Source of the DNA: Lachnospiraceae bacterium
GTDB lineage: Bacteria > Bacillota > Clostridia > Lachnospirales > Lachnospiraceae
Direction: 5' to 3'
NCBI GenBank assembly: GCA_022787145.1
Contig: JALFVM010000194.1
Location: 1 to 50,745, forward strand
Length of the DNA: 50,745 nucleotides
This document shows, in pieces, positions 23,915-31,660 of this stretch; position 1 is the first letter of the stretch, and each line of letters begins with the position of its first letter. Under the pieces are notes generated by a model that did not search any database, was not told the origin of the DNA, and was given only the letters and a program-made list of their open reading frames with translations. Position numbers and translations under genes: made by a program.

Positions 23915-25429
23915 CTACTCCCTGTATAATGATGTTCCGTCTATCGCTGTCAGATTGTAGGCACAAAACGGAATCAAACGTATGTTATTTTTTCTCGCCA
24001 CTACATGAATATAACAGTCGCGCAGACGTTCCAGATCCAGGTTCCAGGCATCCATAAACGCCATCGACGATACCGCCAGAGTATATTGATCTACTCTCTT
24101 AAGGAAAGCATCCAGCGAACTTGTATCATACGAGTCCCCGGATTCCCCACAGCAGCAACAGCTCTCCTCCTCTGGCTCCGGCTCTCCACAACAACAGCAG
24201 CTTTCCTCCTCTGGCTCTGGCTCTCCACAACAGCAGCAGCTTTCTTCCTCTGGCTCCGGCTCTGCGCAGCAGCAACAGCTTTCTTCTTCACTTGCTGCCC
24301 ATCTGCGTGCTACAAATTGCTGTGCTTTTTTCGCAGCCTCCCCGGCATCTGGGATTTCCTCCACAGGGGCACCACAGCCACAGCCTGCGGATTGATTCCA
24401 CGGACGAAGCTGTCCATCCTCTGTCTTCATAAAGTTTCCACTAAATGAACAGTAAGCATTTTCTGCTCCTGCCGGTGTGAAATCGCCGATTTTCATCTTT
24501 CCGCCTGTCTGAGCCTCAATCGCCTGCAAAAGCTGCGGAAGTGTAAAACGATCTTTTTCCTTCCCCGGCTCATAACGTCCAAAAAAGCTCAGTGGCTGGA
24601 AATGAACACCGCGCACTGCCGGCATCTGTTTCAGCGCAAACTCCAGAATTTCTCCTACCTGATCTTCGTTGACTCCTTTCGCAATGACCGGAACAAGCAC
24701 GACGCCAAGATTTGCTTTTTTGCAGTTCTCAATCGCCTGTTTCTTGATGTCCAGCATTTTTCTTCCGCGCAAAATCTCATAGGCATTCTCACGCATACCG
24801 TCAAACTGCAAAAATACACAATTCAGCCCTGCCGCCTTCAATCGTGCTGCATAGTCCGCCTCCTTCGCCAGACGAATTCCATTCGTATTCAGCTGGAAAA
24901 AGGTAAATCCCTTTTCTTTTCCAAGGCGGATAATATCCTCCAGATCGTCGCGCACAGAAGGCTCACCACCGGAAAGCTGGATGTTGAACGGACCGCCGCA
25001 GGCCATCATGGAATCATACCATTCCCCAATCTCCTCAAGCGACGGCTCTTTCACCTCATCGCCCTCCCCCGCTCTTGCAAAGCAGACTGGACAGTTGAGG
25101 TTGCATCGATTCGTCACTTCCAGAAGGACACAACAGGTATGCTGCCGGTGCTCCGGACAGAGTCCGCAATCATACGGACAGCCTTTTTCCACCTGCATCG
25201 CCGGATTTTTCTGCACCGAAGGCATCTTCTGATTTTCCCAGCTCTCATAATCCGGTGCTCCTTTCCAGATTAATGTCTTGAAAAATCCATGCTCCTGGCA
25301 GGTCTTTTGCATATACACTTCGTCTCCATAAGCCACAATATCTGCATTTACTTTTTTCAGACAAACCGGGCAGACACTTTCCGTCTGCCGAATCAGTCTT
25401 CCAACATTTGTTCCAGCTGTTGTTCCCAT
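23915..25429 (-). CDS. Radical SAM protein with tandem SCCCC repeats (TrsS-like)
   Basis: The 504-residue protein carries a Cys-rich N-terminal region (CPVC at 20-23, C44, CPYDCGLC at 84-91), then a radical SAM core with CNLNCPVC (C109, C113, C116) binding the SAM-cleaving 4Fe-4S cluster and LSGGEPS. The layout recalls MJ0619/Tes-like enzymes and the family I remember as radical SAM (seleno)protein TrsS. After a CGCG motif comes a striking array at about residues 379-428: four units of EEESCCCCxEPEP (sixteen Cys), then a helical tail. No in-frame TGA is present, so it is a cysteine version. It overlaps the 98-aa gene by 37 bases. Its role is presumably maturation of the molybdo-enzyme or its cofactor; chemistry unknown. 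Confidence 0.88.
   Translation of the reverse strand: MGTTAGTNVGRLIRQTESVCPVCLKKVNADIVAYGDEVYMQKTCQEHGFFKTLIWKGAPDYESWENQKMPSVQKNPAMQVEKGCPYDCGLCPEHRQHTCCVLLEVTNRCNLNCPVCFARAGEGDEVKEPSLEEIGEWYDSMMACGGPFNIQLSGGEPSVRDDLEDIIRLGKEKGFTFFQLNTNGIRLAKEADYAARLKAAGLNCVFLQFDGMRENAYEILRGRKMLDIKKQAIENCKKANLGVVLVPVIAKGVNEDQVGEILEFALKQMPAVRGVHFQPLSFFGRYEPGKEKDRFTLPQLLQAIEAQTGGKMKIGDFTPAGAENAYCSFSGNFMKTEDGQLRPWNQSAGCGCGAPVEEIPDAGEAAKKAQQFVARRWAASEEESCCCCAEPEPEEESCCCCGEPEPEEESCCCCGEPEPEEESCCCCGESGDSYDTSSLDAFLKRVDQYTLAVSSMAFMDAWNLDLERLRDCYIHVVARKNNIRLIPFCAYNLTAIDGTSLYRE
24147..24296 (-). repeat. 39-bp tandem repeat coding for SCCCC units
   Basis: Three full 39-base units start at 24147, 24186 and 24225, and a fourth, partly diverged unit starts at 24264. 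Each codes for 13 residues with four adjacent Cys in an acidic, Pro-containing frame. Differences between units are mostly silent, so the peptide sequence is being kept while the DNA drifts. Confidence 0.85.
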
Positions 25430-25689
25430 AACTCCTGTTCCTCCTTCCAGCGTTCTTCTGGGAAACTGACCTTCATGGATTTATCTCCGAAAATCCCCTT
25501 TATCTGTACTCCTCTGTCCGTCTCAATCCGGAAAAAAGGACGTCTTAAATTTTTTTTTACAAACAATTCTCCCATCTGCCCAAGAAAAACTACCTTTTCT
25601 TCGTCTAGCGCAAATGGCATCTGATAGCGATATGTTCTTGCATTCGCAAAGCAATTATCCACTTTCTCACATGTCAAATGTTTACTCAC
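25393..25689 (-). CDS. Unknown 98-residue protein of the molybdo-enzyme island
   Basis: I recognise no family. The protein is small, charged and soluble, with a beta-rich middle (EEKVVFLGQMGELFVKKNLRRPFFRIETDRGVQIKGIFG) and a Glu/Gln-rich helical C-terminus. It starts with GTG in the string GTGAGTAA, overlapping the cysteine desulfurase stop by 8 bases, and its end overlaps the radical SAM start by 37 bases. Such tight coupling implies it works with those two proteins, perhaps as partner or carrier. Confidence 0.75.
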   Translation of the reverse strand: MSKHLTCEKVDNCFANARTYRYQMPFALDEEKVVFLGQMGELFVKKNLRRPFFRIETDRGVQIKGIFGDKSMKVSFPEERWKEEQELWEQQLEQMLED

Positions 25690-26806
25690 TTACAATCTCC
25701 TTTATCGCCTGCAAAAATGCTTCCAGTTCCTCTCTCGTGGTAAAGCGGGACATACTGATTCGCACACTTCCCTGCTTTTCCAGTCCAAGATACGGCAAAA
25801 TCAAAGGTGCACAGTGAAGCCCTGTTCTGCAGATGATATCATAGCTTCCATAAAGGATATCACCGATTTCTTCCGGTGTATAACCGGAAACCGTAAACGA
25901 AAACACAGGTGTGCGCATTCCATCCACCGCTATAACATGTGCACCCAGACTTTGCAGCGTTTCTTCTATCTCCTTTGACCATGCCGTTAACTTTTCCGAA
26001 TCAAGCGGGTGAGCGTTTAACCAGTTCACCGCCCAGCCAAGCCCCTGAAAGCCCTGCTCATTCTGCGTGCCGGCCTCCAGACGAAGCGGCATCTGTGCCG
26101 GCATTTCTTCCTCATCTGAAAAAATACCGGTACCTCCAGTCATCACAGGATCCAACATGATTCCCTCGCGCACATAGAGTCCACCCGTTCCCTGAGGACC
26201 AAGCAGATATTTATGACCGGTAAATGCCAAAAGATCCACCCCCCACTGCTTAGGCAGCACGGGGACAATTCCAAGAGTCTGACACGTATCTGCAAGCACC
26301 ACTGCCCCGGCTTTGTGAGCAAGCGCCGTAATTTCCTCCAAAGGGTTCACTGCACCTGTCACATTTGATGCATGTGTGATTACCACCATTTTCGGATGAT
26401 ACTGCTGCAATGCCTCTTGCAGACACTGCATCTGGATGCGTCCGTCTTTTTGCACTGGCAAAATTACATAGCGCACTCCCCGATTTTTTTTCAGCCACCA
26501 AAGCGGGCGCAGCACAGAATTGTGTTCCGCTGCGGAAGTCAGAATCACATCTCCTTCTTCCCATGGATATCCAAGAAGTGCTGTATTGAGCCCATGCGTT
26601 CCATTTTCCATATAAGAAATCCGTGTACTGTCGGAAATCCCCATCAGCTTTGCAAGTTCCTGTCTGGCATCCATGCTTTTGACAGTCTCTCCATTCCCGG
26701 TCGCTCTGCTTCCGTGCACAGGAATTCCATCGATGACACGACTCATATAGCCGGCAAGTCCGTCGGCTTTCGGCCAGGATGTGGCTGCATTATTCAAATA
26801 AATCAT
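25682..26806 (-). CDS. Cysteine desulfurase, class V aminotransferase
   Basis: The 374-residue PLP enzyme fits the group-II-like cysteine desulfurases. It starts IYLNNAATSWPK, has the PLP-stacking region ITHASNVTGAVNP, the PLP Asp in VLADTCQTLGI, the Schiff-base Lys in FTGHKYLLGPQGTGG and the persulfide Cys in CRTGLHCAPL. The family removes sulfur (or selenium) from cysteine (selenocysteine). In this cluster it may supply the terminal sulfido ligand of the molybdenum, a step xanthine-oxidase-type enzymes need, or load the neighbouring Cys-rich protein. It overlaps the upstream nucleotidyltransferase by 17 bases. Confidence 0.93.
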   Translation of the reverse strand: MIYLNNAATSWPKADGLAGYMSRVIDGIPVHGSRATGNGETVKSMDARQELAKLMGISDSTRISYMENGTHGLNTALLGYPWEEGDVILTSAAEHNSVLRPLWWLKKNRGVRYVILPVQKDGRIQMQCLQEALQQYHPKMVVITHASNVTGAVNPLEEITALAHKAGAVVLADTCQTLGIVPVLPKQWGVDLLAFTGHKYLLGPQGTGGLYVREGIMLDPVMTGGTGIFSDEEEMPAQMPLRLEAGTQNEQGFQGLGWAVNWLNAHPLDSEKLTAWSKEIEETLQSLGAHVIAVDGMRTPVFSFTVSGYTPEEIGDILYGSYDIICRTGLHCAPLILPYLGLEKQGSVRISMSRFTTREELEAFLQAIKEIVSE

Positions 26807-27965
26807 ATCCCATCCACTCCTTCAATACGTTCCTGCAAGTGAAAAAACGTTCTCTGTCTCTTTCAAGCGACTGCAATGCCTCTGGATCATTCTGGAAACG
26901 CAGCCGCTTTTTCTTTGATTTTTCCTCATAATCACAGGGATGATCATTCTCCACGAGCCTGTCTGCTCCATACACAAGAAAGGTTGGGAGCAATTCCCAG
27001 AAACGATCATGCTGTGAATAATCCAGCTCTTTTAGTTCCTCCAGAAGTCTTCCTTTGTTCAGATTCTGGTGTGCCTCCGTGATATCGGCAGGTTTGCCAT
27101 ACCCCATCTGCCGAAGAAGCTGCGCTCCTGCTTTTCCATGTCTCGGCACGACACGAAGTACATCATGAAGCAGCGCCCCTGATTGTACCTCCATCAAAAA
27201 CAATTCTCTCTTTTCTTCCGGAATCTGCGAAAGACAGCGCTTCGCAGCCTTCATTGCGATTTCTGCCACACAACGGCAGTGTCTTCGCACATTTTCCGGT
27301 GTCGCAGTATAATCCCAGATTGCGCCGCAGGTTTGTTCATCCGGCACATCCCAGGCAATATACCTCTTTTTTAATTTCTCATAATCTTCCTGCACATCTG
27401 TGTCAAAAAGAATACATCTGTCCGGCATTTCGATGCGGCAAATATGCTCTCTGGTATTTAAAAATCCCTGCAGTCCACAATCTCCTGTGTAATTTAAAAG
27501 TTCATCCAGCACTTCTTCTCCAAGAAAAAGCGGATGACCTTCCTTTCCCCCAAACACAGCCTGAATGACAGGTTCTTTCTGCTGCTTTTGTATTTGTATC
27601 ATCTGTCTGATTGTAAAAGGATGAATCAGAGGAATATCCGCAGGGCAGACCAGAATTCCTTTTGGCCGCTCCTGCTTACATATTGCTCTGATTCCCGTAC
27701 AGACAGAGTAAAACATATCACGAGTCGCATATTCTTCATTGTACACTTCCTGCACCTGTTTTTTTGCCAGAACAGGAAGAAGTTCCTCTCTTCTGTGCCC
27801 GGTCACCACAAGGATATTTTCAACCTCAGCCTCCTGAAATCTGGAGATGGTATGCTCCAGAATTGTCCTGTCACCAAGCGGAAGAAGAGGTTTGAACGCC
27901 TGCATCCTCCTTGACCGTCCGGCACACAGAAGAAGTGCCCATATCTTTTTCTCTGTAGTTTCCAA
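26790..27965 (-). CDS. MobA-like nucleotidyltransferase fused to HD domain
   Basis: The 391-residue protein has an N-terminal MobA/MocA-like transferase (1-195) with LLLCAGRSRRMQAFKPLL (Lys25), CPADIPLIHP (Asp110), KEGHPLFLG and GDCGLQGF. A C-terminal HD-type domain (about 220-390) has H229, H267-D268 and further His. I recall DVU_1551-family NTP transferase for this type. The first domain could attach CMP to molybdopterin, giving the cytosine dinucleotide form; the HD domain may hydrolyse a phosphate ester. The start is TTG at 27965, preceded by GAGG at good spacing. Unlike the ModE-fused paralog, the catalytic residues are intact. Confidence 0.85.
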   Translation of the reverse strand: METTEKKIWALLLCAGRSRRMQAFKPLLPLGDRTILEHTISRFQEAEVENILVVTGHRREELLPVLAKKQVQEVYNEEYATRDMFYSVCTGIRAICKQERPKGILVCPADIPLIHPFTIRQMIQIQKQQKEPVIQAVFGGKEGHPLFLGEEVLDELLNYTGDCGLQGFLNTREHICRIEMPDRCILFDTDVQEDYEKLKKRYIAWDVPDEQTCGAIWDYTATPENVRRHCRCVAEIAMKAAKRCLSQIPEEKRELFLMEVQSGALLHDVLRVVPRHGKAGAQLLRQMGYGKPADITEAHQNLNKGRLLEELKELDYSQHDRFWELLPTFLVYGADRLVENDHPCDYEEKSKKKRLRFQNDPEALQSLERDRERFFTCRNVLKEWMGYDLFE

Positions 27966-28040
27966 TATTCAGCCTCTTTTTGTCTCATTTCATCTAGTTT
28001 TTTAACAAGTTGATACCTTGAATCATTTTGTTCCTAATTG

Positions 28041-28475
28041 TCAGCACTCTAATATTTCATATTCCGTCAAAAGTTCCATGATTTTTTCAAAGCATTCCTG
28101 TACAATCGGTGCACAGACAAGCAGGCATTTGGAATAATCACCGCTGATGATATCGCAGCAATTGCAGCCTCCATATTCTGCCCCATACGTTTCCTCAAAC
28201 CACTGTACATAGGAAGCGATGATCTCTCTGCTTTTTTCATGCTCCATTTCTTCGTACTCCCCGCGCGCGGTAAAATATCCAAGAACGGCAGCTCCTCCCG
28301 TCAAAGCTCCACAGCAACCTCCCGTTCTTCCCATTCCGCCGGTCAGACCACCCATCGCGCGGATTAAGTCCGAATTTTCTTTTCCTTCCATTTCCAAAAA
28401 CAGCATCATCAGAATCTGACTGCATTCAAATCCCATCGACGCCAGTTCCATAAAGCGTGTTTCCATATCCTGCAT
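28041..28475 (-). CDS. C-GCAxxG-C-C family protein
   Basis: The 144-residue protein has the family hallmarks GFECSQ near residue 15, GGLTGGMGRTGGCCGALTGGAAVLG near the middle and later Cys residues (GCNCCDIISGDYSKC). Such proteins often carry redox-active or cluster-binding cysteines beside oxidoreductases. I recall the name DVU_1555 family for members in this cluster. Start 28475 (MQDMETRF) has a perfect AGGAGGT site that overlaps the methyltransferase stop codon. It probably takes part in electron or sulfur transfer. Confidence 0.85.
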   Translation of the reverse strand: MQDMETRFMELASMGFECSQILMMLFLEMEGKENSDLIRAMGGLTGGMGRTGGCCGALTGGAAVLGYFTARGEYEEMEHEKSREIIASYVQWFEETYGAEYGGCNCCDIISGDYSKCLLVCAPIVQECFEKIMELLTEYEILEC

Positions 28476-28479
28476 AGCT

Positions 28480-29079
28480 TTACCTCCTGTAAACTGCCAG
28501 AAAATATCCGGGCAGCCCTTTGTCCTTTCGTTTTCCCTGACAGCAGGTAGGAAGTGTTCCATTCTCCCACAGCCATCGGGCAGCAAATTCCTTTACCCAC
28601 TCCGGATGCTGCTCCTCATACAACAAAGAAAAAGAAGCGATTTCTATTCCTTCCTCCCACTCCAGATCTGCCACCAGCAAAAGGCCATCCTTTTTTAAAA
28701 CCCTTTTTATCTCCTCTAATATAAATTTTTTCTTTTCTTCAAACATAGAAAGGCAGCACTCACACAACACTGCCGATGCCCACTCATTTTCAAACGGCAG
28801 ATGGCCTGTAACATCTGCCTGTATCCAGTGAAGCTCTGGCTGCCTTTCTAGGGCTTTCTCCAGCAAATCGAACGATTTATCTACCCCATATCTTCGATTT
28901 TCATAAGACCGGAACCATTCCATGCCCTGGCCGCTACCACAGCACACATTCAGGAAACATCCTTCTTTCACGGTTCTGTACTGCAGTTCCAACTCAGCCA
29001 GCCGCCGGGCCGCCTGCTCCTGCCCCGGATGCAGATAGCCCATTTTGTCCCACTCTTCCGCTTCATATTGATTTTTCAT
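28480..29079 (-). CDS. Class I SAM methyltransferase
   Basis: The 199-residue protein has the Rossmann methyltransferase motif I FLNVCCGSGQGMEWF, motif II region WIQADVTGHLPF and the post-motif EIKRVLKKDGLLLVADL. It resembles UbiE/trans-aconitate-type methyltransferases, but the CCGSG in place of the common GCGTG is notable. In this cluster it corresponds to what I recall as a DVU_1556-family methyltransferase. Substrate unknown. The start is uncertain because no close ribosome site precedes 29079; coupling to the zinc-ribbon gene (7-base gap) is likely. Confidence 0.82.
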   Translation of the reverse strand: MKNQYEAEEWDKMGYLHPGQEQAARRLAELELQYRTVKEGCFLNVCCGSGQGMEWFRSYENRRYGVDKSFDLLEKALERQPELHWIQADVTGHLPFENEWASAVLCECCLSMFEEKKKFILEEIKRVLKKDGLLLVADLEWEEGIEIASFSLLYEEQHPEWVKEFAARWLWENGTLPTCCQGKRKDKGLPGYFLAVYRR

Positions 29080-29086
29080 CTATGCT

Positions 29087-29314
29087 CTATTTATCCTCCA
29101 AAGCACGCTCTACCTGAAGAATCTTGCCAAGTGCCAGTTCTTCCGGAATCAACGCCTGTCCACATTTTGGACATTTCGGAAGTTCTACCGGAAAGTCATT
29201 GCCCATATACTGCAAGATTACTTTTCCTGGTTCCAGAGGAACCTTACATTTCGCACAGATATAAGTTCCCTTTTGTGTCTCATAACGCTCGTAATATTTT
29301 TCTTTTTCTGCCAT
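29087..29314 (-). CDS. Small zinc-ribbon/redox protein
   Basis: The 75-residue protein has two CxxC pairs (CAKC about residue 20 and CPKC about residue 49), the spacing of a zinc ribbon or rubredoxin-like site. In related clusters it is called a DVU_1557-family redox protein (memory). It sits directly after the FAD/Fe-S protein, 13 bases from its stop codon, with GGAGAGG before the start. Confidence 0.8.
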   Translation of the reverse strand: MAEKEKYYERYETQKGTYICAKCKVPLEPGKVILQYMGNDFPVELPKCPKCGQALIPEELALGKILQVERALEDK

Positions 29315-29327
29315 TGTCTCGCCTCTC

Positions 29328-31583
29328 CTATTTAAAATTCATACGGTGGCTGTATGCCTTCACAATCTCATATCCGTCTTCCTTCGGCCTGTAATATACC
29401 CAGAAGCAGACATTTCCGATGCGTCTGACGGCAATAAAACAATTTTCCACAGTATCCTGAATTTTTTCCTGGCTCGCCTCTGCCTGTTCAATGACATCCT
29501 GCATATCTTCTTCCAGAATCATGCGCTCTTCCAGTTTTTCTTTGATCTCATCGCTGTAATATAATTTCATTTCTGTTCTGCCTTCCATCTCTTCCTGCCA
29601 TAAATCTTTCATGAACTTTCTTTTCAGCCACCGTCTTCTTCTCTGACGGTCTGACCATGTCGGAGGCAAGTGCTCTTGTTCCTTTCCTTCCCCATAGAAA
29701 AGTTCCAGAAGATGAACGGAAACTGCACCGGCATCTGTATAGCGATCCCTGCAGTTCATACAATACGTCAGGTAATATCTGTCTTTTTCTTCCACTCGAG
29801 AAGCTGACATTTTCTTCGCCAGCTCACGGTTAGACACCGGCATCAATCCGCCAAATCCACAACAGCCACTCTTGTCACCTTCGTATTTATGACTTTCCAG
29901 CTCATATCCCATCTGCTTCAGAAGATGGCGAATCTGCTCATGAATTTCCCCGTAGTTTCTTGCACCGCAGGCATCCATGACGGTCACTGACATTTTCTCA
30001 CCACATGCATGTTCCTCTACAGCAGACGCAAACTCTGGCCAGGTATCGAGAAGATTCCAGATTCCCTCTGTTTTTGCCTGCGGAATCTGCTCTTTCCACA
30101 CGCGATAACAGGTTGGACAGGCGGTAATCACAGTCGGACGTCCCATGCTCTCCCAGTTTTCCCGCATACTCTCAATGTTTTTCTCAAATAGTATTTCCTC
30201 ACCGGCCCAGTCTGCGACAATGCCACAGCACCCCAGATACAGACCGACACCGCCAGGAAGACGGTTGCACAGATCCTCATACGTACGGTACACGATTTCC
30301 GGTGCAGATGCCCCAATCTGACATCCCGGGAAAAACAGATAATGGCTCTCCTTCATGCCCGGCTGGTGACGCAGCACAGACAACTCCTGTGAGTTGGCAT
30401 GCTCCAAATCACGCAGTCCAAATTCAAACGAAGAAACTGGCATTTTCTCATGCTCCACCATAATCTGCCTTGCTTCTTTTGTATATTCTCCGACATCGAG
30501 ACCATGAGGACAAATCGCTGCACACTGCCCACAAAGTGCACATGAATTAATCACACGGTTGGCATGATGATTTCCCATGGCAATGGAAAGATTGTTGTAT
30601 ACCTCACGCACATATTTACGAGGAAATGTCTTGTATTCCTGCAAAAATGCACAGGCTTTCACACATTCCATACATTTGCAGTCCAGACAGCGCTTCGCCT
30701 CCGCAATCGCTTCCTCTCTGGTATAAGGTGGCTCTTTCTTTGAGCAGGATTCTGCAACTCCTTCCATATTTACATGAAGAGTTGTCTCATATATGTCCTC
30801 TTTCTCGCGACCAGCCATGATGGATACCTGTTTTAAGAAACGATCCATGGATATAGCCGCTCTCTTTCCATCTGCAATCTCCCAGACAGTATCATACTGC
30901 TGTCTGCGGATACCATATCCACCCGCGAAAATCTTTTTGACTGCGCTTTGATAACTGTCCGACTGACTCTCAATCGGTTCTGCCTCCTGTACGCCCCATG
31001 CCACATAAACGACATCGAACTGCTCCGCGATTTCATCGAGATTTTCTACGTTCTCTCCGCAGCGAATCGTAATCGAATAATCTTTCAGCATTCGAAAGTC
31101 CTTTTCCAGAACTTCAGCCGCAAGATTCATGCTGCGCAGCTGTCCGCCAATCTCTTCTTCCTTTTCAAATACAGTCACACGGCATCCTTTTTTGCCCAAC
31201 TCAAGTGCCGCTGTCAGACCGCTGAGACTTGCACCCACCACGGCTGCGCTGTGATTTCTCTTTGGAAGAAATGCTCTCTTTTGTTTCGGCTTTCCAAACG
31301 TACATGCCGCTTCTTCCAGTCCACGCATCATAACCGCATCTCCTGCTTCTGCTCTGCGGCAGGACTGGCGGCAGATCTGTGAACAGGTACGGCTTAAAAT
31401 TTCCGGAAAAGGTACTGTCTTTCTGTATAAATCCAGTGCACTGTCAAAGTCATCCGATGCTGCTGCCGCGCACAAACTTCTTCCATCCACATGAAGGGGG
31501 CATCCGCTCATACATGCCGGCGGCTGTTCCTGTACGCACATGGATTCCAGTTTGTGAAGCTGTTCCTGATTGGGATTTCGCAT
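29328..31583 (-). CDS. FAD and Fe-S oxidoreductase with HdrB-like CCG domains
   Basis: The 751-residue protein has an N-terminal Cys-rich domain like the GltD small subunit (CMSGCPLHVD, RTCSQICRQSCRR), an FAD-binding motif AAVVGASLSGLTAALELG with a FEKEEEIGG strand, and two 4Fe-4S motifs (CLDCKCMECVKAC and CALCGQCAAICPHG). Two CCG domains as in heterodisulfide reductase HdrB follow (LGCCGIVADW; CACGARNYG-like and GCCGFGG). A C-terminal stretch of about 85 residues is unrecognised. It probably passes electrons from the molybdo-enzyme to an acceptor. ATG 31583 is chosen for its GAGG-rich upstream region. A terminator hairpin separates it from the oxidoreductase gene. Confidence 0.85.
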   Translation of the reverse strand: MRNPNQEQLHKLESMCVQEQPPACMSGCPLHVDGRSLCAAAASDDFDSALDLYRKTVPFPEILSRTCSQICRQSCRRAEAGDAVMMRGLEEAACTFGKPKQKRAFLPKRNHSAAVVGASLSGLTAALELGKKGCRVTVFEKEEEIGGQLRSMNLAAEVLEKDFRMLKDYSITIRCGENVENLDEIAEQFDVVYVAWGVQEAEPIESQSDSYQSAVKKIFAGGYGIRRQQYDTVWEIADGKRAAISMDRFLKQVSIMAGREKEDIYETTLHVNMEGVAESCSKKEPPYTREEAIAEAKRCLDCKCMECVKACAFLQEYKTFPRKYVREVYNNLSIAMGNHHANRVINSCALCGQCAAICPHGLDVGEYTKEARQIMVEHEKMPVSSFEFGLRDLEHANSQELSVLRHQPGMKESHYLFFPGCQIGASAPEIVYRTYEDLCNRLPGGVGLYLGCCGIVADWAGEEILFEKNIESMRENWESMGRPTVITACPTCYRVWKEQIPQAKTEGIWNLLDTWPEFASAVEEHACGEKMSVTVMDACGARNYGEIHEQIRHLLKQMGYELESHKYEGDKSGCCGFGGLMPVSNRELAKKMSASRVEEKDRYYLTYCMNCRDRYTDAGAVSVHLLELFYGEGKEQEHLPPTWSDRQRRRRWLKRKFMKDLWQEEMEGRTEMKLYYSDEIKEKLEERMILEEDMQDVIEQAEASQEKIQDTVENCFIAVRRIGNVCFWVYYRPKEDGYEIVKAYSHRMNFK

Positions 31584-31624
31584 GTCCTCACTTCCTCTCC
31601 TCATCTTTTTTATAATTAAAAAAC

Positions 31625-31647
31625 GGACCGGCAGAAACTGCCGGTCC
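31625..31647 (-). terminator. Hairpin terminator after the aldehyde oxidoreductase gene
   Basis: GGACCGGCAG (31625-31634) pairs perfectly with CTGCCGGTCC (31638-31647) around a 3-base loop, followed by TTTTTT on the minus strand. It lies between the oxidoreductase and its accessory genes, so the accessory genes are probably made at lower level by read-through or from their own promoter. Confidence 0.85.
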
Positions 31648-31660
31648 ATTCACAAAAATC

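Noticed and set aside
24147-24296. Short tandem repeats as a possible CRISPR array
   Set aside because: The 39-base units are contiguous with no spacers and lie in frame inside a gene. No other CRISPR-like array was seen in the window.
24005-24448. Plus-strand Leu/Thr/Ala-rich repeat protein
   Set aside because: It is the complement of the SCCCC repeat of the radical SAM gene; the repetitive look comes from the real gene on the other strand.
23915-25429. Selenocysteine in the radical SAM protein
   Set aside because: Relatives may use Sec, but this frame has no in-frame TGA and no SECIS-like element is needed; all repeat positions are Cys.
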